64,000 nucleotides of DNA from Alishewanella agri BL06 (GTDB lineage Bacteria; Pseudomonadota; Gammaproteobacteria; Enterobacterales; Alteromonadaceae), in the NCBI RefSeq assembly GCF_000272005.1, contig NZ_AKKU01000017.1, positions 124,001 through 188,000 of the forward strand, written 5' to 3'. The notes under the pieces were generated by a model. It did not search any database, was not told where the DNA came from, and was given only the letters and a program-made list of their open reading frames with translations. The first letter of the stretch is position 1; every line of letters starts with the position of its first letter. Shown here piece after piece: positions 56,765 to 64,000 of this stretch. A program made the translations under genes and the position numbers.

Positions 56765-58792
56765 ATGAAAAAACTACAGCAACTCTGGCTGTTACTTCTG
56801 TGGCTACCGCTGGCGGCATTGGCCAGCAGCGAACAGGATAACAGCTTAAGTGTCGAGCGGATGTGGCAACTGGAGCGCATAGGCAGCCCGGTAGCGTCTG
56901 CTGATGGTAAGTTTATCGTTGCCCCTGTTACCCGCTTTGATGTGAAAGCCGATCAGGGCCATACCCGTTTATGGTTATTTGATGATAAGGGCCAACAACG
57001 GCCACTCACTGCCGACGGCATGCGTGCCAGCGAAGCGACTTTTTCACCGGATGGCAAAACCCTGGCCTTTATCAGCCAGCGTAATAAAGATGAAGCCGGC
57101 CAGATTTATCTGCTGCCACTAACCACACCAGGTGAAGCCCAGCGCTTAACCGAAGTGCCAACCGGGGTTTATGGCATTAAATGGGTAGGTGAGCATCTGT
57201 ATTTTATCAGCCGCGTTTGGCCGGGTAAAAACTGGGAAGAAATGGCGGCAGAGTTAAAAGCCAACAAAGACAAAAAAGTCTCGGCCTGGCAGTGGAATGC
57301 CTTACCTTATTCGCAATTTGACCACTGGATTGATGAAAACCGTCAGGCTCATGTGTTCCGTATCCCGGCCAAGGGTGGTGATGTTGAGCCGGTAACCCAG
57401 AAATTTGGCCGCGAGCTGCCGCGTTCCAGCCAGAGTGCCAGCAGCTACGACGTGCACCCGCAAGAGCGTTTTATTGCCTTTAATGCCAATGGCTCTGAGA
57501 ACAGCGTTGATCCGAAAATTGATATTTTCCTGGCCACAATTGGCAGCGATAACGCGGAAAATATTACCCCGGATAACCAGGCGCCGGACAGCAGCCCGAC
57601 TTTTAGCCCGGATGGCAAGAGTCTGGCCTTTAGCCGGCAAAAAATTCACGGTTTTTATGCCGATACGGCGCGGTTGATGGTTTACGATTTGGCAGCAAAA
57701 ACCAGCCGCGAACTGACCAGCAACTGGGATCGCTCAGTCAGCAATTTTGTCTGGAGCAACGATAGCCGCAGCTTCTTCGCCAGTATTGACGACGCCGGTA
57801 CCAGCCGTTTGTATCAAATTGATGCCCGCAGTGGCAAAGAGCGCGCCATTACCAAAGATACCAGCTTTAACAGCCCGGCTTTGGCCGGCAATATGCTGGT
57901 GGCGACTAACGAAAGCTTCCTATACCCGGCACGGCTGGTGAAGGTAGATATCCGTAACGGTCGCACTACCCGTCTGGACAGCTTTAATGATGAGCTGCTG
58001 GCAAAAACTGAGTTCGGTAGTTACGAATCCGTAACCTATAAAGGTGCTGATGGTAATGATATTCAGATGTGGGTACATTACCCGGCCGGCTTTGATAAGT
58101 CGAAAAAGTATCCGCTGTTCCTGCTAATCCATGGCGGCCCGCATAATGCGATCACCGACAGTTTTAGCTACCGCTGGAATGCGCAAACCTTCTCTTCCTG
58201 GGGTTATGTTACCGCCTGGCCTAACTTCCATGGCTCCAGTGGCTTTGGCCAGGATTTTGCCGATGCGATTAACCCGGATTGGCGCACCAAGCCATTGGCT
58301 GATATTCAGGCCGCGACAGCCTGGTTCCAGAATCAGCCCTGGATTGATACCGAACGTATGGTAGCAGGTGGCGCCAGCTATGGCGGTTATCTGACTTCCA
58401 TTTTGCTGGGTACCGAGCATCCGTTTAAAGCCTTGCTGATCCATGCTGCCGTGTACAATATGTACTCACAGATGGCAGCTGACTTTGCGGTGCACTCTAC
58501 CCGTTTTGGCAATTTCTGGGATAACCCGGAAATTTATAAATCGATTTCACCACACTATGCTGCCGGCAACTTTAATACGCCAACGCTGGTGATCCATGGT
58601 CAGTTAGATTACCGGGTACCGGTTGGCCAGGGCTTTGAGTTGTTCCGTACTCTGCAAAGTCGTGGTGTCGAGTCACGCATGATCTATTTCCCGGATGAGA
58701 ACCACTGGATCTTAAAGCCTAATAATTCAATTTATTGGTATAACCAGGTGAAAGACTGGATGACCCGCTTTGCCGAGCCGGGCGCCCGTTAA
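56765..58792 (+). CDS. S9-family prolyl oligopeptidase-type exopeptidase
   Basis: A 675-residue exported serine peptidase: a signal peptide (MKKLQQLWLLLLWLPLAALASS), an N-terminal beta-propeller (about 30-400, with repeated SPDGKTLAF-type blades) and a C-terminal alpha/beta hydrolase domain. The triad is readable: Ser538 in GGASYGGYL, Asp615 in HGQLDYRVP and His647 in ENHWI. Such enzymes release dipeptides or acylated amino acids from oligopeptides, feeding peptide-scavenging metabolism common in Alteromonadales. GGAG lies six bases before the ATG. A strong terminator follows. Confidence 0.92.
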   Translation: MKKLQQLWLLLLWLPLAALASSEQDNSLSVERMWQLERIGSPVASADGKFIVAPVTRFDVKADQGHTRLWLFDDKGQQRPLTADGMRASEATFSPDGKTLAFISQRNKDEAGQIYLLPLTTPGEAQRLTEVPTGVYGIKWVGEHLYFISRVWPGKNWEEMAAELKANKDKKVSAWQWNALPYSQFDHWIDENRQAHVFRIPAKGGDVEPVTQKFGRELPRSSQSASSYDVHPQERFIAFNANGSENSVDPKIDIFLATIGSDNAENITPDNQAPDSSPTFSPDGKSLAFSRQKIHGFYADTARLMVYDLAAKTSRELTSNWDRSVSNFVWSNDSRSFFASIDDAGTSRLYQIDARSGKERAITKDTSFNSPALAGNMLVATNESFLYPARLVKVDIRNGRTTRLDSFNDELLAKTEFGSYESVTYKGADGNDIQMWVHYPAGFDKSKKYPLFLLIHGGPHNAITDSFSYRWNAQTFSSWGYVTAWPNFHGSSGFGQDFADAINPDWRTKPLADIQAATAWFQNQPWIDTERMVAGGASYGGYLTSILLGTEHPFKALLIHAAVYNMYSQMAADFAVHSTRFGNFWDNPEIYKSISPHYAAGNFNTPTLVIHGQLDYRVPVGQGFELFRTLQSRGVESRMIYFPDENHWILKPNNSIYWYNQVKDWMTRFAEPGAR

Positions 58793-58814
58793 GCCCAGCG
58801 TAACTTTTGTCAGA

Positions 58815-58838
58815 AACGCAGCTTCGGCTGCGTTTTTT
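58815..58838 (+). terminator. Terminator after the S9 peptidase
   Basis: Stem AACGCAGC / GCTGCGTT closed by a TTCG tetraloop, followed by T6. Confidence 0.9.
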
Positions 58839-58906
58839 ATGCTGCCAGACGGCTTGTTTTTCAGCCGCCGCTGCATAACAATCAGACAACTGAATAGGAG
58901 ATCACG

Positions 58907-59305
58907 ATGTTAAAACCATTAATTTGTGCCCTCAGCCTGGCCTTTGCCAGCTCAGCCGTGGTGCAGGCCGATACCGCTGTCACCTTTGGTGACGCAGTAA
59001 ATAAACAGCAGGTGACCGCCGTCGCTGCTATCCTGGCCAAGCCAGCAACTTATCTGGAACAACAGGTTACAGTAGTAGGAGAAGTCACTGGGGTTTGCAG
59101 CAAACAACATTGCTGGATGACGCTGGCCACCGCCGAGAACGAGCCGCGTTTTCGGATCAAGGTTCGCGATGGCGAGATGGTATTTCCGTTAAGTGCTAAG
59201 GGTAAAACCGCCTACGCTACTGGCGTGGTTAAGGTTTGGCCACAGGGCGAAGGGCAACCGGATGCCTATCAGTTAGTGCCCAGCGCTGTCGAGATTGCCG
59301 AATAA
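58907..59305 (+). CDS. DUF4920 periplasmic protein
   Basis: A 132-residue protein with a signal peptide (MLKPLICALSLAFASSAVVQAD). The mature OB-like domain holds QQVTVVGEVTGVCSKQHCWMTLATAENEPRFRIKVRDGEMVFP, with a CxxxxC pair that could bind metal or form a disulfide. Matches the DUF4920 family of unknown function. AGGAGA precedes the ATG. It was originally convergent with dsbA across a shared hairpin, into which an IS4-type element has now jumped. Confidence 0.8.
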   Translation: MLKPLICALSLAFASSAVVQADTAVTFGDAVNKQQVTAVAAILAKPATYLEQQVTVVGEVTGVCSKQHCWMTLATAENEPRFRIKVRDGEMVFPLSAKGKTAYATGVVKVWPQGEGQPDAYQLVPSAVEIAE

Positions 59306-59364
59306 TAAAGTAAAAAGGCCGGCTATTGCCGTAATGCCGATCAGTTAATAGCTTTTCAGATCGG

Positions 59365-59424
59365 TTGACCGATCCAGTAGTTGGTATATAAAGGCCTACA
59401 GAATGAACTCTGTAGGCTTTTTTT
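59365..59424 (+). promoter_or_regulatory. IS transposase promoter overlapping a read-in terminator hairpin
   Basis: Promoter TTGACC (59365-59370), 16 bp, TATAAA (59387-59392). Directly downstream is the hairpin GCCTACAG/CTGTAGGC (59394-59417) followed by T7, ending at the ATG. Transcripts entering from outside would meet a terminator; transcripts from the element's own promoter would start at about 59399, inside the left arm, and escape it. No clear ribosome-binding site precedes the ATG. Confidence 0.7.
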
Positions 59425-60753
59425 ATGCATATTAGCCAAGCGCTGGAAACCGTTTTAGTAAATAGTCATACCGTTGACTTTGATAGTTTGTCAGATGTTT
59501 TAGACCCTGGACTTATTGAAACAGGGCTTAGCATTGCCGGTGTATCCACGATCAGAACTCGCCGTCTTCCCATGGAGCAAATGGTATGGGCAGTACTGGG
59601 TATGGCCCTGTTTCGTAATATGTCTATAAAACAGCTTGTATCTCAGATGGATATCTTGTTGCCAGGCAAAGTACCTTATGTTGCGCCAAGTGCCGTCGTA
59701 CAGGCCAGGCAGCGTTTAGGCTACGAAGCGATAGAGCATATATTTAATCTCACCGCTGGACATTGGAATCAGCAAGCTGACCATCCCAATTGGTGCGGAT
59801 TAACGCTATTAGGTGTGGATGGTGTCGTGTTTCGCACCGAAGATACACCCGAGAATAGTGCCGCATTCGCCAGAACGAAGTCGCACACGGGAGAAGCCTG
59901 CTACCCACAAATTCGAATGGTATGTCAGATGGAGTTAACGAGCCATTTGCTCACCGCCAGCCGGTTTGACAGTGTTGATACTAATGAGATGATTTTAGCT
60001 GAGGACCTAATCCCTCATACCAGTGATAACTCTCTGACAATATTCGATAAGGGGTTTTACTCACTGGGTTTGCTTTATAAGTGGCAAAGCACAGGTGAAC
60101 AACGCCATTGGTTACTGCCATTGAAGAAGCATACACAGTATGAAGTCATTCGGTCATTGGGCAAACAGGATCAACTGGTACGACTGACAACGACGCCCCA
60201 ATCACGCAAGAAATTCGCAGACTTACCGCATACGATTGAAGCGAGATTGCTGACTAAAACCATTAAAGACAAAGAAGTCAAAATACTCTGCTCTTTGGTA
60301 GACCCGATGCGTTTTCCTGCCGCTGACATTGTTGATTTATACTCGACCCGCTGGGAAATCGAACTGGGCTTCAGGGAAATAAAGCAGTCAATGTTGCAGA
60401 ATACCTACACACTGCGCTCAAGAAAACCAGATATGGTGAAACAAGAGCTGTGGGGAGTATTGCTGGCCTATAACTTGATCCGGTATCAGATGGTACTTAT
60501 GGCTGCCTCGTTAGGAAAAGATATCACGCCAAGTCAGCTGAGCTTCAAAGAATCAGCAAGTTACATCGTATTCCAGTTAGCGACATTACCCTATGTTGCG
60601 CCAGGAAGAGTCCCACGGGTAGTGATGAATATTACCGAAATGGCGTCTTACTTCTTACTACCTGGACGACGAGAGCGATGTTACCCACGGTGTATAAAGT
60701 CGAGTAAGCAGAAATACCCTGTTAGAAAGAAAAATGCCGGTCAGCTTAACTGA
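59425..60753 (+). CDS. IS4-family transposase
   Basis: A 442-residue DDE transposase. It starts [13 protein letters not shown] like E. coli InsG and shows [14 protein letters not shown], the first catalytic Asp in [11 protein letters not shown], the second in [14 protein letters not shown] and the YREK signature [15 protein letters not shown] (Tyr-x2-Arg-x3-Glu-x6-Lys). It ends in the right terminal repeat, whose sequence supplies the stop codon. The frame is intact, so mobility is plausible. Confidence 0.95.
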   Translation: MHISQALETVLVNSHTVDFDSLSDVLDPGLIETGLSIAGVSTIRTRRLPMEQMVWAVLGMALFRNMSIKQLVSQMDILLPGKVPYVAPSAVVQARQRLGYEAIEHIFNLTAGHWNQQADHPNWCGLTLLGVDGVVFRTEDTPENSAAFARTKSHTGEACYPQIRMVCQMELTSHLLTASRFDSVDTNEMILAEDLIPHTSDNSLTIFDKGFYSLGLLYKWQSTGEQRHWLLPLKKHTQYEVIRSLGKQDQLVRLTTTPQSRKKFADLPHTIEARLLTKTIKDKEVKILCSLVDPMRFPAADIVDLYSTRWEIELGFREIKQSMLQNTYTLRSRKPDMVKQELWGVLLAYNLIRYQMVLMAASLGKDITPSQLSFKESASYIVFQLATLPYVAPGRVPRVVMNITEMASYFLLPGRRERCYPRCIKSSKQKYPVRKKNAGQLN

Positions 60754-60776
60754 CCGGCATTAGGCTATTGCCGGCC
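60733..60776 (-). terminator. Right end of the IS acting as a terminator for dsbA
   Basis: AATGCCGGTCAG (60733-60744) and CTGACCGGCATT (60750-60761) form a perfect 12-bp stem with a 5-nt loop. Read on the minus strand, from dsbA, it is followed by TTTTTCTTTC, a classical terminator. The original hairpin GGCCGGC-TATT-GCCGGCC was split by the insertion: its left part and A-tract are at 59312-59331 and its right part at 60763-60776. Confidence 0.7.
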
Positions 60777-60794
60777 CAATAACCAAAGAACAAC

Positions 60795-61430
60795 TTATTC
60801 TTTACTCAGCAAATATTCTACCAGCTGTTGTAAATCCTGCTGCAGATTACGCTGGTTAAGGCTTTCGTTCAGAATCTTATATTTTCCGTTTACCACCAGC
60901 ATCGGCACGCCGGTAAGTACCCGACGCTCGCTCAGCTCCTGCTGCTCTTTCATCATTTGGTTAACGGCACCACGCACACCAAAGCTACGCATCGCTTTGT
61001 CATAGGTTTCACCGTCGATATCATGAATCAGCACCAAGCTGCGGATGTCGTTCTCAGAGCGAAACGGCACCCGGCTCTGATGAATTTGATTAAAGATCGC
61101 CGTAGACACCTGGTCGCCTTTACCCAGGTTTTTGGCAACAACATAAGCTCGTGCCAGCGCATTTTGGATTTCCGGCGATGCTGCACGTATAAAATCGACA
61201 TGGGATTTCTTAAGCTCTGTTCCCTCGGGTAATGATTTCGCTAAGCTCTGCACTATAGGCTCAAACGAATAACAGCCACCACAGTAAAATGAAAAATATT
61301 CTTTCACTTCTGGTTTAGCAGTTTTCTGTTCTGCAATCACTTCATAATGTTTGCCGGCCTGAAAATTACTGGCCATGGCAGATAAGGGTAACAACACAGC
61401 TGCAGCAGCAGCTACAAACCACTTTTTCAT
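60795..61430 (-). CDS. dsbA: Periplasmic thiol:disulfide interchange protein DsbA
   Basis: A 211-residue thioredoxin-fold oxidase with a signal peptide (MKKWFVAAAAAVLLPLSAMAS). The active site reads FYCGGCYSFEP: Cys-Gly-Gly-Cys, where E. coli DsbA has Cys-Pro-His-Cys. The cis-proline loop GVPMLV is present, and a helical insertion lies between. It introduces disulfides into exported proteins. It follows srkA by 46 bp on the same strand, the conserved srkA-dsbA operon. Its downstream terminator was disrupted by the IS. Confidence 0.93.
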   Translation of the reverse strand: MKKWFVAAAAAVLLPLSAMASNFQAGKHYEVIAEQKTAKPEVKEYFSFYCGGCYSFEPIVQSLAKSLPEGTELKKSHVDFIRAASPEIQNALARAYVVAKNLGKGDQVSTAIFNQIHQSRVPFRSENDIRSLVLIHDIDGETYDKAMRSFGVRGAVNQMMKEQQELSERRVLTGVPMLVVNGKYKILNESLNQRNLQQDLQQLVEYLLSKE

Positions 61431-61476
61431 TCTTTAACCTCTGGTTAGTCGGAGTTTGTCCAAGCTTATCAAATTC

Positions 61477-62490
61477 TCAGTAGTCTGGCACCAGACTGAG
61501 TGGGGGTTGTTGCAATAAAGCCAGCTGCTCTTTTAATGCCAGGCATTGCTGTTCCCAGTATTTGTCTGTGGCAAACCAGGGAAAGTTCATTACAAAGGCT
61601 TGATCCTGCCAGCGCCTGGCCAACCAGGCCATATAATGAATCATACGCATCGCGCGTAATGGTTCGATCAGTTTTAATTCGGCCGGGTCAAAATCGCAGT
61701 ACTGCTCATACTCTTCCAACATCAGCTCCAGCGTTTCGCGCTGTTGTCGCCGATCGCCGGATAACATCATCCAGATATCCTGCATCGCAGGGCCGCTGCG
61801 ACAATCATCCAGATCGACAAAAAACGGGCTCTCGCCGGTGTAAAACAAGTTGCCGGCATGACAATCGCCATGCAGCCGGATCAGCTTTTTCGGTTGATAC
61901 TGCCGGGTCGCTTCCGCGATAACTTGCTGCAGCGCACTATCAAAAGCCGGTCGCAGATAGCCCGGAATCAATTCCAGCTCTGCCAGTACTTGCTGGCTAT
62001 GCTGTAAATGGCTTTGCACACTGAGCTCAGGGCGTTCCGTAAAGACGTGCTTGCGGCCGACCTGATGCATCCGCCCCAAAAACCGGCCCAGCATCGCGAG
62101 TTGATCGTCGTTATCGATCTCCAGCGTGCGGCCACCACGACTGGGAAAGACCGCAAAATAAAACCCCTGATAACCAAGTAAGCTCTCACCGGCAAATAGC
62201 AAAGGTGCCACTACCGGGATCTCCGCCGCCGCCAGTTCAAACGCAAATTGATGTTCTTCCTGAATTTGCGCCGACGTCCAGCGCTGTGGTCGGTAAAACT
62301 TCACCACCATTTTTTCCGGGCGTACCGCTGCATTGCGGTAAGCATTAAACTGATAGACCCGGTTTTCATAACTGTTTAAAGCGAGCAGGCCTGAACTGAC
62401 ATCCAGGCCATAATGCTGCAGCGCATCCAGAATCAGATCCGGCTGCAGCGTCGAGAAATCAAAACGTTGCCCGATATCAACGGCCGGCAA
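61477..62490 (-). CDS. srkA: Stress response kinase A (YihE/RdoA)
   Basis: 337 residues from TTG 62490: AGGAGA lies eight bases upstream and no ATG or GTG is better placed. Aligns with E. coli SrkA along its length: LNSYENRVYQF, VVKFYRPQRWTSAQIQEEHQFA (ATP-binding Lys), RLHGDCHAGNLFY (catalytic loop Asp), FVDLDDCRSGPAMQD (metal-binding Asp), ending PPLSLVPDY. This Ser/Thr kinase protects against oxidative and antibiotic stress and counteracts MazEF in E. coli. The first 14 bases overlap the end of ccoG, and dsbA follows. Confidence 0.92.
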   Translation of the reverse strand: MPAVDIGQRFDFSTLQPDLILDALQHYGLDVSSGLLALNSYENRVYQFNAYRNAAVRPEKMVVKFYRPQRWTSAQIQEEHQFAFELAAAEIPVVAPLLFAGESLLGYQGFYFAVFPSRGGRTLEIDNDDQLAMLGRFLGRMHQVGRKHVFTERPELSVQSHLQHSQQVLAELELIPGYLRPAFDSALQQVIAEATRQYQPKKLIRLHGDCHAGNLFYTGESPFFVDLDDCRSGPAMQDIWMMLSGDRRQQRETLELMLEEYEQYCDFDPAELKLIEPLRAMRMIHYMAWLARRWQDQAFVMNFPWFATDKYWEQQCLALKEQLALLQQPPLSLVPDY

Positions 62491-63910
62491 AGAATTTATT
62501 CTCCTGTGATACCCGCACGTCCGGCGCATCTTTATGGCTGATGCTAAAGGTCAAATCCAGCACCGGCCGCCGCGCCTCGTACGGGTCGAGAGACAAACTG
62601 ACGACGACATTCCGGCTTTCTCCGCCCGCCAGCGTCACTTCAGTTGGGCCAATCCAGTTCAGGTTTTCAATGCCACTGACTTCCAGCACAAAGGTTTTTT
62701 CCTGCTGCGATTTATTGATAATCCCCAGGGTATAGGTGTTTTCAATCAGGCCTTCCGGCGTTTCCCGATACAGGGCACCGCGGTCACGGATAATATCCAG
62801 CTCCAGCGGTTTACGGATCGCCAGGTTCACCATAAAGGCACCACATACCACCAGTAATACCAGAAAGTAACCGAGCAGCTTGGGCCGGAATACTTTTGCT
62901 GGCCGACCTTGCAGCGTATGTTCAGTGGTATAGCTAATCAGACCTTTCGGATAACCCATTTTTTCCATGGTATCGTCACAGGCATCAATACAGGCACCGC
63001 AGTTGATACACTCATACTGCAAGCCATTACGGATATCGATCCCGGTCGGACAAACATGCACACACAGGTTACAGTCGATACAATCACCCAGTCCTTTTTC
63101 TTTGTACTGCAGATCTTTCTTACTGCGCGGGCCTCGGCTTTCGCCACGGGCAGCATCGTAAGTCACGGTGTAGGTATCTTTATCAAACATCGCGGATTGG
63201 AAGCGGGCGTAGGGGCAGATGTGGGTACACATAATTTCGCGCATCCAACCAGCATTACCATAGGTACAAGCCGCAAAGAACAATACCGACAGCGTTGACC
63301 AAAACCCGGCTTGCCAGGTAAAGAAATCAATAAACAGCGGGCCTATAGGGGTGAAGTACCCGACAAAAATCAGGGCGGTAAGCAGCGCAAAGGCCAGCCA
63401 GCAAAAATGGGTCAGGGCTTTACGCCAAAACTTATTAAAGCTCATCGGCTCCTGATCAAGCTTCATCCGTTGGTTGCGGGTGCCTTGGATCTTTTCTTCA
63501 AACCACATAAAGATAAAGGTCCAGACCGTCTGCGGACACAGATAACCACACCAAACCCGGCCATAAAAGGTGGTGACAAAAAACAGCGCATAGGCGGCGA
63601 TCATAAAGATCCAGGCCAGTAAGGTAAAATCCTGTGGCCAGAGCGTTAAACCGAAGATGTTGAATTTTTGCTCGAAAATATCCAGTAAAATGGCTTGATG
63701 ACCGTTGAACTGGATCCAGGGCAACACGAAAAACAGCGCCATAAACACAAAGCCAATATTGCGGCGCAGACTTTGGTGTAACCCCTTTACCGCCCGCACA
63801 TAAATCCGATCCCGGGAGGCATATTTAGCGTTGTTACTTTCCGGAGGGCGGTGAATTTTCACCTCGGTCGGAATATTTTTTACATCAATCTTTTGCTTGT
63901 CCACCATCAT
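62477..63910 (-). CDS. ccoG: Cytochrome c oxidase accessory protein CcoG (FixG/RdxA)
   Basis: A 477-residue inner-membrane ferredoxin. Helices around residues 50-70, 85-110, 155-180 and 195-215 precede two 4Fe-4S motifs, CIDCNLCVHVCPTG and CINCGACIDACD; further cysteines are in RVWCGYLCPQ and CTHICPYARF. The C-terminus is a periplasmic Ig-like domain. CcoG is a copper reductase for assembly of cbb3 oxidase; ccoNOPQ is not in view. Two ATG codons stand in tandem at the start. It probably heads an operon with srkA and dsbA. Confidence 0.93.
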   Translation of the reverse strand: MMVDKQKIDVKNIPTEVKIHRPPESNNAKYASRDRIYVRAVKGLHQSLRRNIGFVFMALFFVLPWIQFNGHQAILLDIFEQKFNIFGLTLWPQDFTLLAWIFMIAAYALFFVTTFYGRVWCGYLCPQTVWTFIFMWFEEKIQGTRNQRMKLDQEPMSFNKFWRKALTHFCWLAFALLTALIFVGYFTPIGPLFIDFFTWQAGFWSTLSVLFFAACTYGNAGWMREIMCTHICPYARFQSAMFDKDTYTVTYDAARGESRGPRSKKDLQYKEKGLGDCIDCNLCVHVCPTGIDIRNGLQYECINCGACIDACDDTMEKMGYPKGLISYTTEHTLQGRPAKVFRPKLLGYFLVLLVVCGAFMVNLAIRKPLELDIIRDRGALYRETPEGLIENTYTLGIINKSQQEKTFVLEVSGIENLNWIGPTEVTLAGGESRNVVVSLSLDPYEARRPVLDLTFSISHKDAPDVRVSQENKFFAGR

Positions 63911-64000
63911 TCCCCAGCTATGACTTACAGCGGGTTAAGTATATCAGTAACCGGCGGCAAATAATTGATATAAAATAACTGTACATCAGGAAAAACGCTG

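Larger units (their letters stand above)
59332..60762 (+). mobile_element. Complete IS4-type insertion sequence (1431 bp)
   Basis: Left terminal repeat TAATGCCGATCAGTTAA (from 59332) and right terminal repeat, complement TAATGCCGGTCAGTTAA (ending 60762). An 11-bp target duplication GGCTATTGCCG flanks it at 59321-59331 and 60763-60773. The ends and the transposase are recognisably those of E. coli IS4. Intact ends and undamaged frame suggest a recent or still active insertion. Confidence 0.96.

Noticed and set aside
56512-56880. N-terminal extension of the hypothetical protein ending at 55957
   Set aside because: It would cross the MITE fragment and the oppositely oriented start and signal-peptide region of the S9 peptidase; composition is unlike protein.

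Overview
This 64 kb window is a chromosomal segment of a gammaproteobacterium. Gene content and order (polA - Spot 42 RNA - engB - cytochrome c4 - CsrB/C-type RNA - yihI; ssb / yajR-type MFS / uvrA; srkA - dsbA), moderate GC and glutamine-rich proteins point to the Alteromonadales-like group that includes Rheinheimera, Alishewanella and Arsukibacterium. The genus is inferred, not proven.

Layout: 1-11 kb holds cysJ (cut by the window edge), a DUF2884 protein, RidA, an M28 peptidase, an unusual coiled-coil metalloprotease, the membrane-quality pair nfeD-qmcA, ubiK, the Rep helicase and a GAF-GAF-GGDEF cyclase. 11-21 kb holds cytochrome c5, polA, a MITE-like element fused to the polA stop codon, Spot 42, a candidate new ~87-nt sRNA, engB, cytochrome c4, a CsrB/C-family RNA with a GacA/UvrY-type upstream box, a methyltransferase, yihI-DUF2489 and an amidohydrolase. 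21-34 kb holds DUF1285, tRNA-His, an MscS channel with a DUF481 outer-membrane protein, a PAS-PAS-GGDEF-EAL protein, an MdtABC-like RND efflux operon and a nitroreductase. 34-44 kb holds a CDF metal transporter, ssb, yajR, uvrA (with a LexA-like box), a higBA toxin-antitoxin pair, a TonB-dependent receptor and a small membrane methyltransferase.

The accessory region is about 44.1-55.4 kb. A DUF4143 AAA ATPase with three phased palindromes upstream borders an AT-richer cassette: vsr (minus), then four overlapping plus-strand genes (GHKL/MORC-like ATPase, Z1 helicase, PD-(D/E)XK nuclease, AIPR protein), closed by a convergent DNA cytosine methyltransferase. This looks like a multi-subunit restriction-modification/anti-phage system: the methylase marks self DNA, Vsr repairs deaminated 5-methylcytosine, and the four-gene operon would be the ATP-driven effector. 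The family combination has been predicted computationally, but I know of no mechanism, so it is the strongest candidate for a poorly described system here.

55.5-64 kb returns to ordinary genes: a nucleotidyltransferase-like protein and an unrecognised neighbour, an S9 peptidase, a DUF4920 protein, a complete IS4-type insertion sequence (with 11-bp target duplication) that split the shared terminator next to dsbA, then dsbA, srkA (TTG start) and ccoG.
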